Source: a virus
Length of the DNA stretch: 49,824 nucleotides
Virus record (IMG/VR): IMGVR_UViG_3300009370_000045
Span: 1-49,824 of that record
Strand: one strand, 5' to 3'
The first letter of the stretch is position 1; the number at the start of each line of letters is the position of its first letter. The notes under the pieces are model-generated. The model had not been told where the DNA came from. It did not search any database and saw nothing but the letters and a program-made list of their open reading frames with translations. A program made the position numbers and the translations under genes. Below are positions 21,897 to 30,788 of the stretch, in pieces.

Positions 21897-22189
21897 TTAT
21901 TTACAGGAAGTGATTTTCTGCAGATTGGGCAGACTTCTACTTTCATGTCGGCGGGGATAGGGTGGTGGCATTCGAGCGCCCACAGTTCTAAGCACCAGCC
22001 GTAGACTTCGGCGTCGTCAGACGCCGCTGTGAGTCCGTAGAGGTCAAAATTTCCGAGTTTAAGGAAATCTTCGTAATGTGTAGTAGGTTTGTACATGCTC
22101 TCACGCGCACCGTCGCGGATTTTGAGCATCTTAGAAAAGAAGTCTTCAAACAGTTCTTGGTATTCGAAATGTATATCAGGTAGCTGCAT
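21893..22189 (-). CDS. Hypothetical protein with C-terminal CPIC motif
   Basis: 98 residues. Helical N-terminus (YQELFEDFFSKMLKIRDGAR), then EVYGWCLELWALECHHPIP and a final CPICRKSLP. The Cys/His content (C, C, HH, CPIC) suggests a small zinc site. Function not recognised. Confidence 0.65.
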   Translation of the reverse strand: MQLPDIHFEYQELFEDFFSKMLKIRDGARESMYKPTTHYEDFLKLGNFDLYGLTAASDDAEVYGWCLELWALECHHPIPADMKVEVCPICRKSLPVNK

Positions 22190-22431
22190 TACATCCAGAG
22201 AAAGTCTTCGTCGTGGAACTCGTCTTCTACGTCTTCTTCATCCCAAGTACCGGCTTCGAATTCTCTACCGCAGTAGCAGCAGAACGTGGGAATGAATTCC
22301 ATAGAGAGACCGCTGACGAAGAAGGTGTTGGTGCAGTTGTCACACCGACACTGGGTGAGTATCATTTTTTCTTCTACAGCGGGCACTTCGTCAGGTTCCG
22401 GGATCGGTCCCAGATGATTGTCCATTGGCAT
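22189..22431 (-). CDS. Small zinc-ribbon-like protein
   Basis: 80 residues from ATG 22431 after AAAAGGTGAAG; an earlier ATG at 22473 would overlap the preceding gene more. Two Cys pairs, CRCDNC and CCYCG separated by about 18 residues, form a zinc-ribbon pattern; the tail is very acidic. Likely structural or a protein/nucleic-acid adaptor. Confidence 0.65.
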   Translation of the reverse strand: MPMDNHLGPIPEPDEVPAVEEKMILTQCRCDNCTNTFFVSGLSMEFIPTFCCYCGREFEAGTWDEEDVEDEFHDEDFLWM

Positions 22432-23128
22432 TCTCTTCACCTTTTGAACTTCGTTGCGTCGGTTCCTCTTCAACCATTATATTTCGATATCCTTTGATTA
22501 CCTCTTCAAAGTCGGAAACTTCGAAGTCTTCTGGATATAGGATACGTTCATTACTGTATTGTCGGCCTTTGCCACGGTGTCCCATTGATCCGAAGCCCAG
22601 TATCTTATGTTGTATAAGGTCGAGAATTTCTGCGGGTGTTTTGTCTTTTAGAAGCGTCGCCCGCCATATATCTTTGACACGCCGTCGCCACCGATTACGC
22701 TCCCTGATTACGGCGCTACTTATTTTATATTGTTCACTAGGTGTGTTCTTCTCGACGTCGAGTATTGAGTCTCGATACTCTAAGGCCTTGAAAGCGCTTC
22801 TGGCTACGGTTCGTGGGAACGTAGTCGCTGTGTACACACCTAACAGGTCGTTGTCACGTGGTAACGGCAATGAATCGTCAAGGCGTTTCCAGCCAACGGT
22901 CCACGAATTTCCGTTGTCTGAGGCTTTAAGCATCCAACCTTCACGGTGCATATTGTCGATTAAAGACATTGCGGCATTGGCGTCGGCGCAGCACACGCGG
23001 GGTACAAATTTAAAATCTGCTTTGAGTTTAACGCCCCACATACCTAACTCTGAGGTTTTGCCACAGGCCTTCTGCGGATCTGGCTCTAACGTCTCTGCGA
23101 GGTAACGGTGTAGATCGTTGTCTAACAT
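22391..23128 (-). CDS. Hypothetical protein, 245 residues
   Basis: Mixed alpha/beta composition with VPRVCCADANAAMSLID, NSWTVGWKRLDD and a basic helix (VIRERNRWRRRVKDIW). The last 30 residues are polar and probably disordered. Function not recognised. Its start is preceded by a CGTAACC-type motif at about 23128-23150. First gene of a block of small genes and methyltransferase. Confidence 0.7.
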   Translation of the reverse strand: MLDNDLHRYLAETLEPDPQKACGKTSELGMWGVKLKADFKFVPRVCCADANAAMSLIDNMHREGWMLKASDNGNSWTVGWKRLDDSLPLPRDNDLLGVYTATTFPRTVARSAFKALEYRDSILDVEKNTPSEQYKISSAVIRERNRWRRRVKDIWRATLLKDKTPAEILDLIQHKILGFGSMGHRGKGRQYSNERILYPEDFEVSDFEEVIKGYRNIMVEEEPTQRSSKGEENANGQSSGTDPGT

Positions 23129-23262
23129 TACGTGGTTACGAGGTTACGTGTTTAAAAGGCTACATCACCCGCGCAGTGGCGTCGGCGCGGGGGGACATTG
23201 TATATATGTGTAAGTTACTGCGAGGGCCAGCGATAGATAACCATGAGGCTTGAAGGGAAGTC

Positions 23263-23511
23263 TTACTTACCCTTCTTGTCCTTCTTACGGCCCTTACCCG
23301 ACAGACGGGCAGGGTACGGGACCTCTCCCGTCTTCTTGGCATGAGCTATCGCTGCTACGGCTCCCTTTTTTGTATAAGGGAAACGCTTCTTGCCGCACAT
23401 TATAATATTGAAGCTACCATGGAAATAATTGTACTCCAAAGGGCGACGCGAGATCTCTACTCTTTCCCGCTCCGTCTGCTCCCTGTGGAAGTTCGACAGC
23501 CTGTTCTTCAT
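23263..23511 (-). CDS. Small very basic protein
   Basis: 82 residues from ATG 23511, just after the stop of the virion-like protein gene; a longer frame upstream would be antisense-like overlap. It contains a Lys/Gly-rich C-terminus (GKGRKKDKKGK) and an AVAAIAHAKKTG helix. It could be a DNA- or capsid-associated basic protein. Function not recognised. Confidence 0.65.
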   Translation of the reverse strand: MKNRLSNFHREQTERERVEISRRPLEYNYFHGSFNIIMCGKKRFPYTKKGAVAAIAHAKKTGEVPYPARLSGKGRKKDKKGK

Positions 23512-23521
23512 TAATAGTCCT

Positions 23522-24766
23522 CTACCTGTAAGGGTCCCACCCGTATTCGGTGGTTTCCCGTGTAATAAGCTTTGCGGCGTTAGGAGCATGGTACCCCGAC
23601 TTGAGGGGGTTAGTGGTCCTCTGAGGAGCCCGTTCCCTGCCACGGTCTCCTACGCCCAGATTCGTATTCGGAACGACACTGCTCGTACCGTGGATGTCCG
23701 AAAGGAGAGGACTTATCAAAACTCTTCCGGGCGAGTCAGAGCCGTCAAAATCTTCGTCCCAAGCGGAACCCTCCCAAGCAGCGGACCTGCACCAGTCTCC
23801 ACCCGGATAACTTTTTTGCATGGTAGCGATGTCGGCCCCCATCTGCAGGTAATTGTGGATGATGCTGCCGGAAACATGCTCAAATCCCAGATAATAGGTT
23901 CCGCCGGTTATCATTGTTAGAGGCTCTTGGAAGTAAACTCTGGACGTCCCTAGATAATAACCAATGGAACCCGAAGAGCCTCCCCCCACTTGATCGGCGT
24001 CTATATTCCCAGAGGTAGCTAACTCCGTTCCAGCGGAGTTCCAAGCGCCAGCTTTGATTACATCGGTTGAGTTGGCAACTCCCCATTGAAACAGGAATCC
24101 AGTACAGTGCATTTCAAGATCTGCGTTGGAAGCGCTACTAGCTGGTATTGTGAACCTTCCGCCAAATCTATGGCCCGCTGTTTCAACGGTCACAGCGCCG
24201 TAGCCGTGGTTAAGATGCCCACCAAGGTGATATCCTTGGTCCGTAGTAACTGTCATCGAACCGTAGTATTCCAAGTTGAAAGTCCACGTCCCGCCGTTAT
24301 TTTCCCGCATCGCCATACCCGGCCCTTGGCTACCTCTAACCCTTCCGCCTATATATTCAAGACCCACTTGGTTGCTGCTATCTATGGTCCCTGAGGAGTG
24401 AACGATGATGCAGCAGAACATCATTCCTGCTGTCGTTGTAAACGGGCTAGAAAAAGAGACAGAGTTGAGCCCCACGCTGCATTGGAAAGCAGCGGTTTCC
24501 GCCAGCACGGTTCCGCTGGTATCAGGCTGGTGATTCGAAGTCGTGCTCATAGGCCAAATCTGAGCTTTGAAATAAGGAGAGGTCCCGGTGACGGAATTGC
24601 AGATAAAATTAACGCCCGTCAAACTAAGGGCTTTTGGAGATTGGCATAACACTCCGATGCCGTCGTCATTTGAATCGAGGTCTGCGTCTCCATCATTTGT
24701 GTAGCGCATTGCCCAACAATGGTTAGTGAGCATGGGAGTATCCCAAAAAACTGCGTTGTCAGCCAT
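23522..24766 (-). CDS. Two-lobed virion/adhesin-like protein, tandem paralog 4
   Basis: 414 residues rich in Gly, Ser, Thr and aromatic residues, typical of beta-sandwich surface proteins. The first lobe has FKAQIWPMSTT then SGTVLAETAAF; the second has FQEPLTMITGGTYYLGFEH. The C-terminal tag is NPLKSGYHAPNAAKLITRET ending YGWDPYR. The three genes upstream share this plan. Likely a tail-fibre, receptor-binding or capsid-decoration subunit. Confidence 0.75.
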   Translation of the reverse strand: MADNAVFWDTPMLTNHCWAMRYTNDGDADLDSNDDGIGVLCQSPKALSLTGVNFICNSVTGTSPYFKAQIWPMSTTSNHQPDTSGTVLAETAAFQCSVGLNSVSFSSPFTTTAGMMFCCIIVHSSGTIDSSNQVGLEYIGGRVRGSQGPGMAMRENNGGTWTFNLEYYGSMTVTTDQGYHLGGHLNHGYGAVTVETAGHRFGGRFTIPASSASNADLEMHCTGFLFQWGVANSTDVIKAGAWNSAGTELATSGNIDADQVGGGSSGSIGYYLGTSRVYFQEPLTMITGGTYYLGFEHVSGSIIHNYLQMGADIATMQKSYPGGDWCRSAAWEGSAWDEDFDGSDSPGRVLISPLLSDIHGTSSVVPNTNLGVGDRGRERAPQRTTNPLKSGYHAPNAAKLITRETTEYGWDPYR

Positions 24767-24782
24767 TATTCAATTCTCATTT

Positions 24783-26039
24783 TTAAGCATACGGGTTCCA
24801 CCCGTATCCGCCGTTGGACCTTTTTATGATCTTACCAGCGCTTCGGGCTTGGTACCCAGATTTTAGAGAGTTAGACCGAGACGGGTCTTGGAAGTTCTCA
24901 CCTCTGTCGCCCTTGCCGAGATTGGTAATCACTACGCTGTTACCACCGCCGTGCATGTCGGATATGAGTAGGTTCATGGCTATCCGCTTTTCGTAACCAG
25001 TTTGTACTTTTTCCCAAGCTGTTTCTGCGTCAGAGTCATCCCAGAAGAAAGCCTCGCCTCCGAAAGCCAAACCACCCGGACTATAGTCCGGTCCCGCAGA
25101 GCCGTCTTTCCCCATAGTGTAAGTGTAGCCCTGAACAGCCCCAGTTATGTTTTTCCATCCTACATAGTAGGTGCTTCCAGAAACCATTTTTACAGCGTTG
25201 TCGAACAGGAACGTCATAAGGGCGGTGCCTGCCGAATTTCCTACCCCTATCTGCGCCCCATCGACGGTTCTTTCCGAATTGCCGACCTCTGCTCCGTCAA
25301 CATCCCAGACACCGAACATTATCTCTTCAGCATCATCGAGACCGTAAAAGCCGAATACCTGAATCCCTCGTACATGAAGCTCTATATCTTCGCCCGCAGG
25401 GATTGTGATTTTGTTGGCATATCTATCGTTGGCGGAACCGGGACTCAAGGCACCCGACCCTACAACGACGACCCCACCCAAGGGAAAGTTCTTATCTGTT
25501 TTCAAGCAGATGCCCGGCCAGTAATCGTAACCGGCGATGGCATAACTACTCCCGCTGTCGGTACTTGTTATGACGGCGGGAAGAGCGGAGGTTCCATTAT
25601 AGTCAGGGCCCTGATAATACCATTCAGTTCTATTGGATGCGTCGGTCCCGGCCTGTGGGACTATGATACAGGCTAGTTGTTGCCCTGCAGTTGCGGAGTA
25701 GGGAGAAGTAAAAGCAAATTCATGGCAGGTATACCCATTGCCATAGGCTGAAACGGCAGCCGTTGTCGCCAGCACCGTACCGCTTATATCGGGCAAGCCA
25801 TTCGTACCAGCCGTCATAGGCCACAATTCGAATTTAAAAGAACCTCCGTTTCCTGCAAAAGCGCCAACTCCTATAGCGGCGTGTGTGATGCTGCAGTTCT
25901 CTTTAACTTCGAAAACGACACCTACTCTGTCGGTCGTGGCATCGATAGCCGGAGCCCAAGCCTGAGTGACTCCGGGATGGTTTGTCGTCACCGTCGCTAT
26001 TGTCGTCATCCAGTTGTTACTTGTATGAGTATCGCTCAT
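24783..26039 (-). CDS. Two-lobed virion/adhesin-like protein, tandem paralog 3
   Basis: 418 residues; the ATG overlaps the preceding stop region after GGGGGG. FKFELWPMTAGT, SGTVLATTAAV and the second-lobe VKMVSGSTYYVGWKN match its neighbours. The tag reads NSLKSGYQARSAGKIIKRS ending YGWNPYA. Sequence between the conserved strands is strongly diverged, as expected if ligand specificity varies. Confidence 0.75.
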   Translation of the reverse strand: MSDTHTSNNWMTTIATVTTNHPGVTQAWAPAIDATTDRVGVVFEVKENCSITHAAIGVGAFAGNGGSFKFELWPMTAGTNGLPDISGTVLATTAAVSAYGNGYTCHEFAFTSPYSATAGQQLACIIVPQAGTDASNRTEWYYQGPDYNGTSALPAVITSTDSGSSYAIAGYDYWPGICLKTDKNFPLGGVVVVGSGALSPGSANDRYANKITIPAGEDIELHVRGIQVFGFYGLDDAEEIMFGVWDVDGAEVGNSERTVDGAQIGVGNSAGTALMTFLFDNAVKMVSGSTYYVGWKNITGAVQGYTYTMGKDGSAGPDYSPGGLAFGGEAFFWDDSDAETAWEKVQTGYEKRIAMNLLISDMHGGGNSVVITNLGKGDRGENFQDPSRSNSLKSGYQARSAGKIIKRSNGGYGWNPYA

Positions 26040-27257
26040 TTATTTCCCCCCTGCGTATGGGTCCCACCCGTATTGCGTGTTATCTCTTTGAATTGTCCTG
26101 TTAGCGTTAACCTTGTACCCGGACTTCAGAGGGTTATTAACTCTCGGCGGAGCAACTTCCCCTGCGTCGCCTATCCTGCCGTGCACGGACGTACCCTGCA
26201 CGGCTCCGTGGACGTCCGTCAGGATAAGGTTCATGGCAATCCTTCCGGCTTGCCCTGCGTCGCCGTTAGTGGCTGTCCACCCGCTGCCTTCGTCTTTATA
26301 CGCTACCATCCAAGCGCCGCCCGGCCACGCTTTCATAGCGTTGTCGCCAGCGAGATCCATGACAGTAACTGTCCCTGTCGCTTCTACAAACTGGAAACCG
26401 ACATAGTATGCGTTTCCAGAAGTCATTTTTACAGGGGACGAGAACAGTAACTCGCATCCATGTGCGTACTGTGGTTGGGCTCCAAAACCGGTGGGGTAGT
26501 CGTAGGTCTTGACAGGGACAACAGCGTCTCCCGCAGCGTCCCAAACCCCTACCCTGAACTCTGCAGCCGCATAACTATTCGACAAGAACCCGCAGTAGTA
26601 AAAACCTGAAACGTGGAAATCTATCCCATTAGTTTCCTCCGGCAGGGTTACTTTATTCACTATCTTGTAATTGCTTGTATTGTTGGGGTAGTAGGAGTTC
26701 GGGTTGTCGTGTGCAATTCCGCCCAAGTCGTAGTCTTTATTTGTCGTTGCCGTTAATCCCGGCCAAGCATCATAATTTGCAGAATACCAACTGGACCCAT
26801 TATCGTATGAGTATATAGCAGCAGGCATAAAGTTGTCGTTCGCCCACCCTCCCATCTTAGCGGTCCAGCTATTGGCTCTCGCTGTCACAGCCAGAACGAG
26901 GACCAATACGTCCCCCTTAGAGGCTGCATACGCAGCCGTAAAAGTGCCCGATTGCCTCTCTTGAGCGCCGAGTATTTCCGCCGATTCTGCCAGAACCGTA
27001 CCACTCATGTCAGGGCCTGCAGTAGACGTCGAGGCGGGCCAAAGTTGCCACTTGTACTTATTACCTGCCCCGCAAGTGCTAAAGAAGACCTCGCCCCCAG
27101 TAATGTTCATGTCTTCTGGGACTTCAAATACGGTCCCTAATTCGTAATTAGCGTTACTAATGGATAACGAACGGTTCGTCGTAGATAGCATAGTCATATG
27201 CGGTATACCGTTCAGCCGTATCCCAGACCAACTATAACTTGTGTGTGTATCAGCCAT
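26040..27257 (-). CDS. Two-lobed virion/adhesin-like protein, tandem paralog 2
   Basis: 405 residues after GGGGGAAGG. It opens MADTHTSYSWSG, close to MSDTHTSNNWM of paralog 3. YKWQLWPASTS, SGTVLAESAEI and VKMTSGNAYYVGFQF are the shared lobe motifs. The tag is NPLKSGYKVNANRTIQRDN, then YGWDPYAGGK. It abuts paralog 3 without a gap, supporting recent tandem duplication. Confidence 0.75.
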   Translation of the reverse strand: MADTHTSYSWSGIRLNGIPHMTMLSTTNRSLSISNANYELGTVFEVPEDMNITGGEVFFSTCGAGNKYKWQLWPASTSTAGPDMSGTVLAESAEILGAQERQSGTFTAAYAASKGDVLVLVLAVTARANSWTAKMGGWANDNFMPAAIYSYDNGSSWYSANYDAWPGLTATTNKDYDLGGIAHDNPNSYYPNNTSNYKIVNKVTLPEETNGIDFHVSGFYYCGFLSNSYAAAEFRVGVWDAAGDAVVPVKTYDYPTGFGAQPQYAHGCELLFSSPVKMTSGNAYYVGFQFVEATGTVTVMDLAGDNAMKAWPGGAWMVAYKDEGSGWTATNGDAGQAGRIAMNLILTDVHGAVQGTSVHGRIGDAGEVAPPRVNNPLKSGYKVNANRTIQRDNTQYGWDPYAGGK

Positions 27258-27268
27258 GTACCTTCCCC

Positions 27269-28621
27269 CTAGTTGTAAGGACTCCAGCCGTAATTAGCAT
27301 TTTCTCGTTTAATCAGCTTAGCCTGATTCAACTTGTACCCCGACTTCAGAGGGTTCTTAACACGGCTAGGTGCCCGGTCCCGCCCTCGATCCCCCTTGCC
27401 TTTGACTGCTGGAGGACACTCTTCCGCCTCCGCATACTTCCCGTGAATGTCATGGATAATCGGATCTATCAACATTCGGCAGTAGGGGTATACCCTTTGT
27501 TGGGGCGGATTGGAATGAAGCTTCCACGCTGGAGTACTGTCGGAAGCAAGCCAGATATACATTCTGCAATCAGCGCCAAGGGGCCAAGTCCGAAAAGCCC
27601 TCAAGGCTCTTGCTTCATCAGACGCCGAAATACCTGAACCCGTGTCCTTCACCTCCGATACAACCTGCCTACCGATAATCATCTGCGCAGTAGTCCTCTC
27701 TATGCCGATATAGTAGGTTCCGCCAGATTCCACCGTTACGTCGGTGTCGAAGTAATAGTTGACGTAGTGATCCGATGCGTCTCCTTTAGTGCCCTGCCAG
27801 TCCGGCTTCCACGGATTAGATCCCCCAAGGAAAGTTCCGGCTTCATTCCATATCCCAATCTTAGGGTTGTCGTCTTGGTCAGGCCCATGTCCGTGATGCC
27901 TAAACCCGCCGATAACCATCTCGAAAGGCTTGTCGCTGGTGGGGATGACCAATTTGTTAGCTATCCTGTCGCCGTTAGTCTGCATGACAAGGTCTGTGGG
28001 AGAACCCCCTGTGTACTGCCAGTCGCTTCCTATCGTAGCAGGGCCGCCTAAGTCGTAATCCTTATTTGTCACGCACGTAATGTTGGGGACTGTGCGACTT
28101 TTGTCGTTCCAAGTGGGACTGCCAGCCGTAAAGTTGGTAGAGGCACCTATAAAAGGGAACGCCTGATCGTCGATGGCACCAGACTGGTACTCTACGCCGA
28201 TCTTGTTTTGGTTGTCACACGTCCCACTGGAGTGTCTTAAAAGCAGTGCGAGCATCTGCTTTTTCGTAGCAGTATAGGGCGAGGTAAAGTCTTGCTCATG
28301 CCTGTAATCATCGCCCGTAGCTTGGAAAGCAGCCGTCTCTGCCAGCACAGTACCGCTCATGTCAGGATAGCCGAACTGGTTGTTCGGTGGGTTATCGGAC
28401 AGGGGCCAAAGCTGAAGTTTCCAGAAGGGGCTTGTCCCGGTAACTTGATCTACGTAGAAAGTTCCGCCCGTTAAAGTACAAGCCTCATAAGTCGCGAACC
28501 CCAGAAAAAGAGCATTATCGGCTGAGTTCATATGATGAGGGCCCGTAGTGACCGATTGAAATTCAGGGCCCGGCGACAGCGCGAGATGAGTGTTGATCCA
28601 GCCTAATCCTTGATGTGACAT
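27269..28621 (-). CDS. Two-lobed virion/adhesin-like protein, tandem paralog 1
   Basis: 450 residues from ATG 28621 (MSHQG); an in-frame TTG at 28639 lacks a ribosome site. WKLQLWPLSDN, SGTVLAETAAFQ and VTVESGGTYYIGIER are the lobe motifs; the tag is NPLKSGYKLNQAKLIKREN ending YGWSPYN. It is the longest of the four, with a more polar insertion in the second lobe, and the first transcribed. Confidence 0.75.
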   Translation of the reverse strand: MSHQGLGWINTHLALSPGPEFQSVTTGPHHMNSADNALFLGFATYEACTLTGGTFYVDQVTGTSPFWKLQLWPLSDNPPNNQFGYPDMSGTVLAETAAFQATGDDYRHEQDFTSPYTATKKQMLALLLRHSSGTCDNQNKIGVEYQSGAIDDQAFPFIGASTNFTAGSPTWNDKSRTVPNITCVTNKDYDLGGPATIGSDWQYTGGSPTDLVMQTNGDRIANKLVIPTSDKPFEMVIGGFRHHGHGPDQDDNPKIGIWNEAGTFLGGSNPWKPDWQGTKGDASDHYVNYYFDTDVTVESGGTYYIGIERTTAQMIIGRQVVSEVKDTGSGISASDEARALRAFRTWPLGADCRMYIWLASDSTPAWKLHSNPPQQRVYPYCRMLIDPIIHDIHGKYAEAEECPPAVKGKGDRGRDRAPSRVKNPLKSGYKLNQAKLIKRENANYGWSPYN

Positions 28622-28680
28622 TGTGCCCCCGTTTCCCAAAAAAGACCATTTTAACGCTTTACTTTTATTTAGTATAACCC

Positions 28681-28770
28681 AAAAAGACGACAGAGCGAAG
28701 CGGGCAAAGTTTGTGAGCCTACTTTGTTAGTAGCACCGCTTGCAGCACTTACGTGCGACTCTGTCGTCTT
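28681..28770 (-). ncRNA. Branched structured RNA or complex terminator
   Basis: A perfect 12-bp closing stem (28684-28695 with 28759-28770), an internal 6-bp stem AAGCGG/CCGCTT (28698-28703 with 28736-28741) and a GCAC-TTAC-GTGC hairpin (28745-28756) make a three-way junction. Five T follow on the minus strand, so it may end upstream transcripts before the tandem paralogs. Confidence 0.55.
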
Positions 28771-28782
28771 AAAATTAGGGGC

Positions 28783-28834
28783 CGACGGGCCGTCTGTGGC
28801 TTAACGTGGGCGTGGATCTAAGGACAGCCCGTCG
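28783..28834 (-). other. Second stem in the same intergenic region
   Basis: Arms 28783-28794 and 28823-28834 pair over 12 bp with one G-U pair. The 198 bases from 28640 to 28838 contain no gene. Confidence 0.5.
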
Positions 28835-28838
28835 ACCT

Positions 28839-29096
28839 TCATCTTCTTTTATAATTCCAACCGCCGGGCAGTAAATCACCGGCTCTGGTCTTGGAAGTAG
28901 ATCTGTAAACTAAAAACTCCGCTTCGGGCTTCCAGTCTGTGTAGAAAACAAGTTTGTCGGCCTCAGGCTTCCAGTTAGTTTCCCAGACAACGACGTCAGC
29001 TTCAGGAAGCCAATCAGTAATATACACTATGGCGTCAGCTTCCGTTTTCCACTTTGTCGGGTAAACTATATGGCCGCCATCCCAATCAACTGACAC
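28839..29096 (-). CDS. DUF6150/Septknot-like short-repeat protein
   Basis: 85 residues, GTG start overlapping the preceding gene by 11 bases. It is built of about five units of roughly 14 residues: KWKTEADAIVYITDW, LPEADVVVWETNW, KPEADKLVFYTDW, KPEAEFLVYRSTS. The EAD/V-V-Y periodicity is that of the DUF6150 repeat family, predicted to stack strands around a repeating acidic residue. Cellular role unknown. Confidence 0.75.
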   Translation of the reverse strand: MSVDWDGGHIVYPTKWKTEADAIVYITDWLPEADVVVWETNWKPEADKLVFYTDWKPEAEFLVYRSTSKTRAGDLLPGGWNYKRR

Positions 29097-29886
29097 GGTA
29101 TACCTTTTTATCTGTAGTTTTTCTTCCGTGCTTAATTATCTCAGTTATACCGAGATTATCCAGCATCACTTTACGATAGTGATCGTGGCCGAAAGGAACT
29201 ACGGATTTGTAGTAATCGCACTGTTCTTCGTCTACCTTCTTGTGCATTACTTCGCTATCGCCTCTGTAGGTAGCTAGCTTCAGCTTATCTTTGGCGTGAA
29301 AAAAGAACGACCAAGCTTCGTAGCACTTTAGTTCGGGGTCCCAGTTGACTCCCTCTTCTTTGACGCGGTCAGTCTTTCCGATGAAGCAGTTAGAAAGAGA
29401 GTCTACCACTTGACAGTTTTGCTCCATGCTGTGCATCCTGTCCCAGTACACGTGGGCCTTGTCTCCTTTTATTTCTAAAACGTGACTCCCCCGCGTAAGG
29501 TCTCCTACCCTGTGATCTATTTCTTTAAGGCCTAATATATCTATATCAGTCTCTTTAAGTATCCGCAGGGGTTCGTTTATTTTTGTTTTCTTGGTAAAGT
29601 AATTGTCGTCATCCATTAAAAAGAAGAACTCCGTATCGCACTTCTCTAGAAGCAAATTCCGTTTCGGCCCTATACCCATGTTGTGGTTGACACGCATAGG
29701 CTTGTAACCTATTTCAGTAGCTATGTTTACGCAGTCGTACTTTCTGCTGTCGTCTAGAACCATGACTTTCATGGCAGGGAAAAACTCTTTAATACTTCTG
29801 AGACAACGCTCTAAGCACTTGGGGCGTTCATAACTGCAAAGTAGAACAGTAATATCGCTATAGTAGAGTGTCAGGTCATAACTCAT
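29086..29886 (-). CDS. Glycosyltransferase, family 2-like
   Basis: 266 residues from ATG 29886 (ATGA overlap). ITVLLCSYERPKCLERCLRS is the classic GT2 opening; VMVLDDS binds the nucleotide and MDDDN at 91-95 is the metal motif. The remainder (KCYEAWSFFFHAKD) may bind the acceptor. It is followed by the short-repeat protein and preceded by a GT-B enzyme. Confidence 0.85.
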   Translation of the reverse strand: MSYDLTLYYSDITVLLCSYERPKCLERCLRSIKEFFPAMKVMVLDDSRKYDCVNIATEIGYKPMRVNHNMGIGPKRNLLLEKCDTEFFFLMDDDNYFTKKTKINEPLRILKETDIDILGLKEIDHRVGDLTRGSHVLEIKGDKAHVYWDRMHSMEQNCQVVDSLSNCFIGKTDRVKEEGVNWDPELKCYEAWSFFFHAKDKLKLATYRGDSEVMHKKVDEEQCDYYKSVVPFGHDHYRKVMLDNLGITEIIKHGRKTTDKKVYRVS

Positions 29887-30788
29887 GGGCACAGTCCTAA
29901 TTTCTCAAAAGTATTTTTTATGGCGTCGTCCAACCGGTAATTTTCCTTAATAAATTCGTACCCGTTGTTGCCTAACCTCTTACGGAGTTCAGGGTCACCT
30001 AACATTAGCTCGGCAGTTTTTTTTGCGCTGCTCACGCTTCCGGGAGAAAACTCCATATAGTGTTCTCCGTGGGTCAATGGAGACCACTCTGGCTTTTCAC
30101 ACAAAACGGCCCTTTTGTTAGAGAGCAGACGCATTATAACTCTCAGGCTCAAGAATGCCCGCCAGTCAACGTGCGGTATATCAAGGTGTACGCCGTCTGT
30201 CTGGAGAAGCCTCTCCTGAGTTTCCCACGTTGCGCCGTCCCCCTGAAACACTTTAGCGTTGAGAGCTTTTATAAACTGAGGACGACGTTTCTTCCTAGTT
30301 ACGCCGAGGAAGAATACTCCGGTCTCCTCCAGAGGTTCCCTGCGTGGCACTTCGAAAGTTTCATGGTATCCCACCGGAGTATAGACAGCACGGATTCCTT
30401 CGCTGTTGAGATCCCTAGCCGTTAACAAGTTGTATTCGAGTACGGCTTCAGCGTGTCCGGACGTTATTGTTTTCTGCAGGTCTCTAAAATACCTTTCAGA
30501 AAAGGCGTCCCATAAAGGCTTACCGGAAATCACGCGCCGGGCGGGGTGGAAGTTGTAAACGAACTTTCTCCCCTTCATAGGCCGGAACTGTTCCGCCATT
30601 CCCCTGCCAAAATTTATTATTATGTCGGAGTCTTCGGAAGGCAAAGCAGAAGAGTCTCTCCAGATCCAGATAGGTGAGTAACCCAGAGCAGGTAAGCACA
30701 TACCGAAAGCGCGGGCGAATATATCCCCGGCATATTTATGCGCTGTACGGGAGACTATTAAAAAAGCTTTTCTTTCAGGAAGGCTCAT
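29883..30788 (-). CDS. Glycosyltransferase, GT-B fold
   Basis: 301 residues. It lacks a DxD motif; instead there are two Rossmann-like halves with INFGRGMAEQFRP in the first and GVFFLGVTRKKRRPQFIKAL in the second. The terminal ELMLGDPELRKRLGNNGYEFIKENY block is typical of GT1/GT4-like C-termini. The exact family is not clear. Confidence 0.75.
   Translation of the reverse strand: MSLPERKAFLIVSRTAHKYAGDIFARAFGMCLPALGYSPIWIWRDSSALPSEDSDIIINFGRGMAEQFRPMKGRKFVYNFHPARRVISGKPLWDAFSERYFRDLQKTITSGHAEAVLEYNLLTARDLNSEGIRAVYTPVGYHETFEVPRREPLEETGVFFLGVTRKKRRPQFIKALNAKVFQGDGATWETQERLLQTDGVHLDIPHVDWRAFLSLRVIMRLLSNKRAVLCEKPEWSPLTHGEHYMEFSPGSVSSAKKTAELMLGDPELRKRLGNNGYEFIKENYRLDDAIKNTFEKLGLCP

Noticed and set aside
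23167-23191. Twelve-codon minus-strand frame in the 23129-23262 gap
   Set aside because: It coincides with a CCCGCGC/GCGCGGG hairpin, more likely a terminator-like structure; too short to support as a gene.
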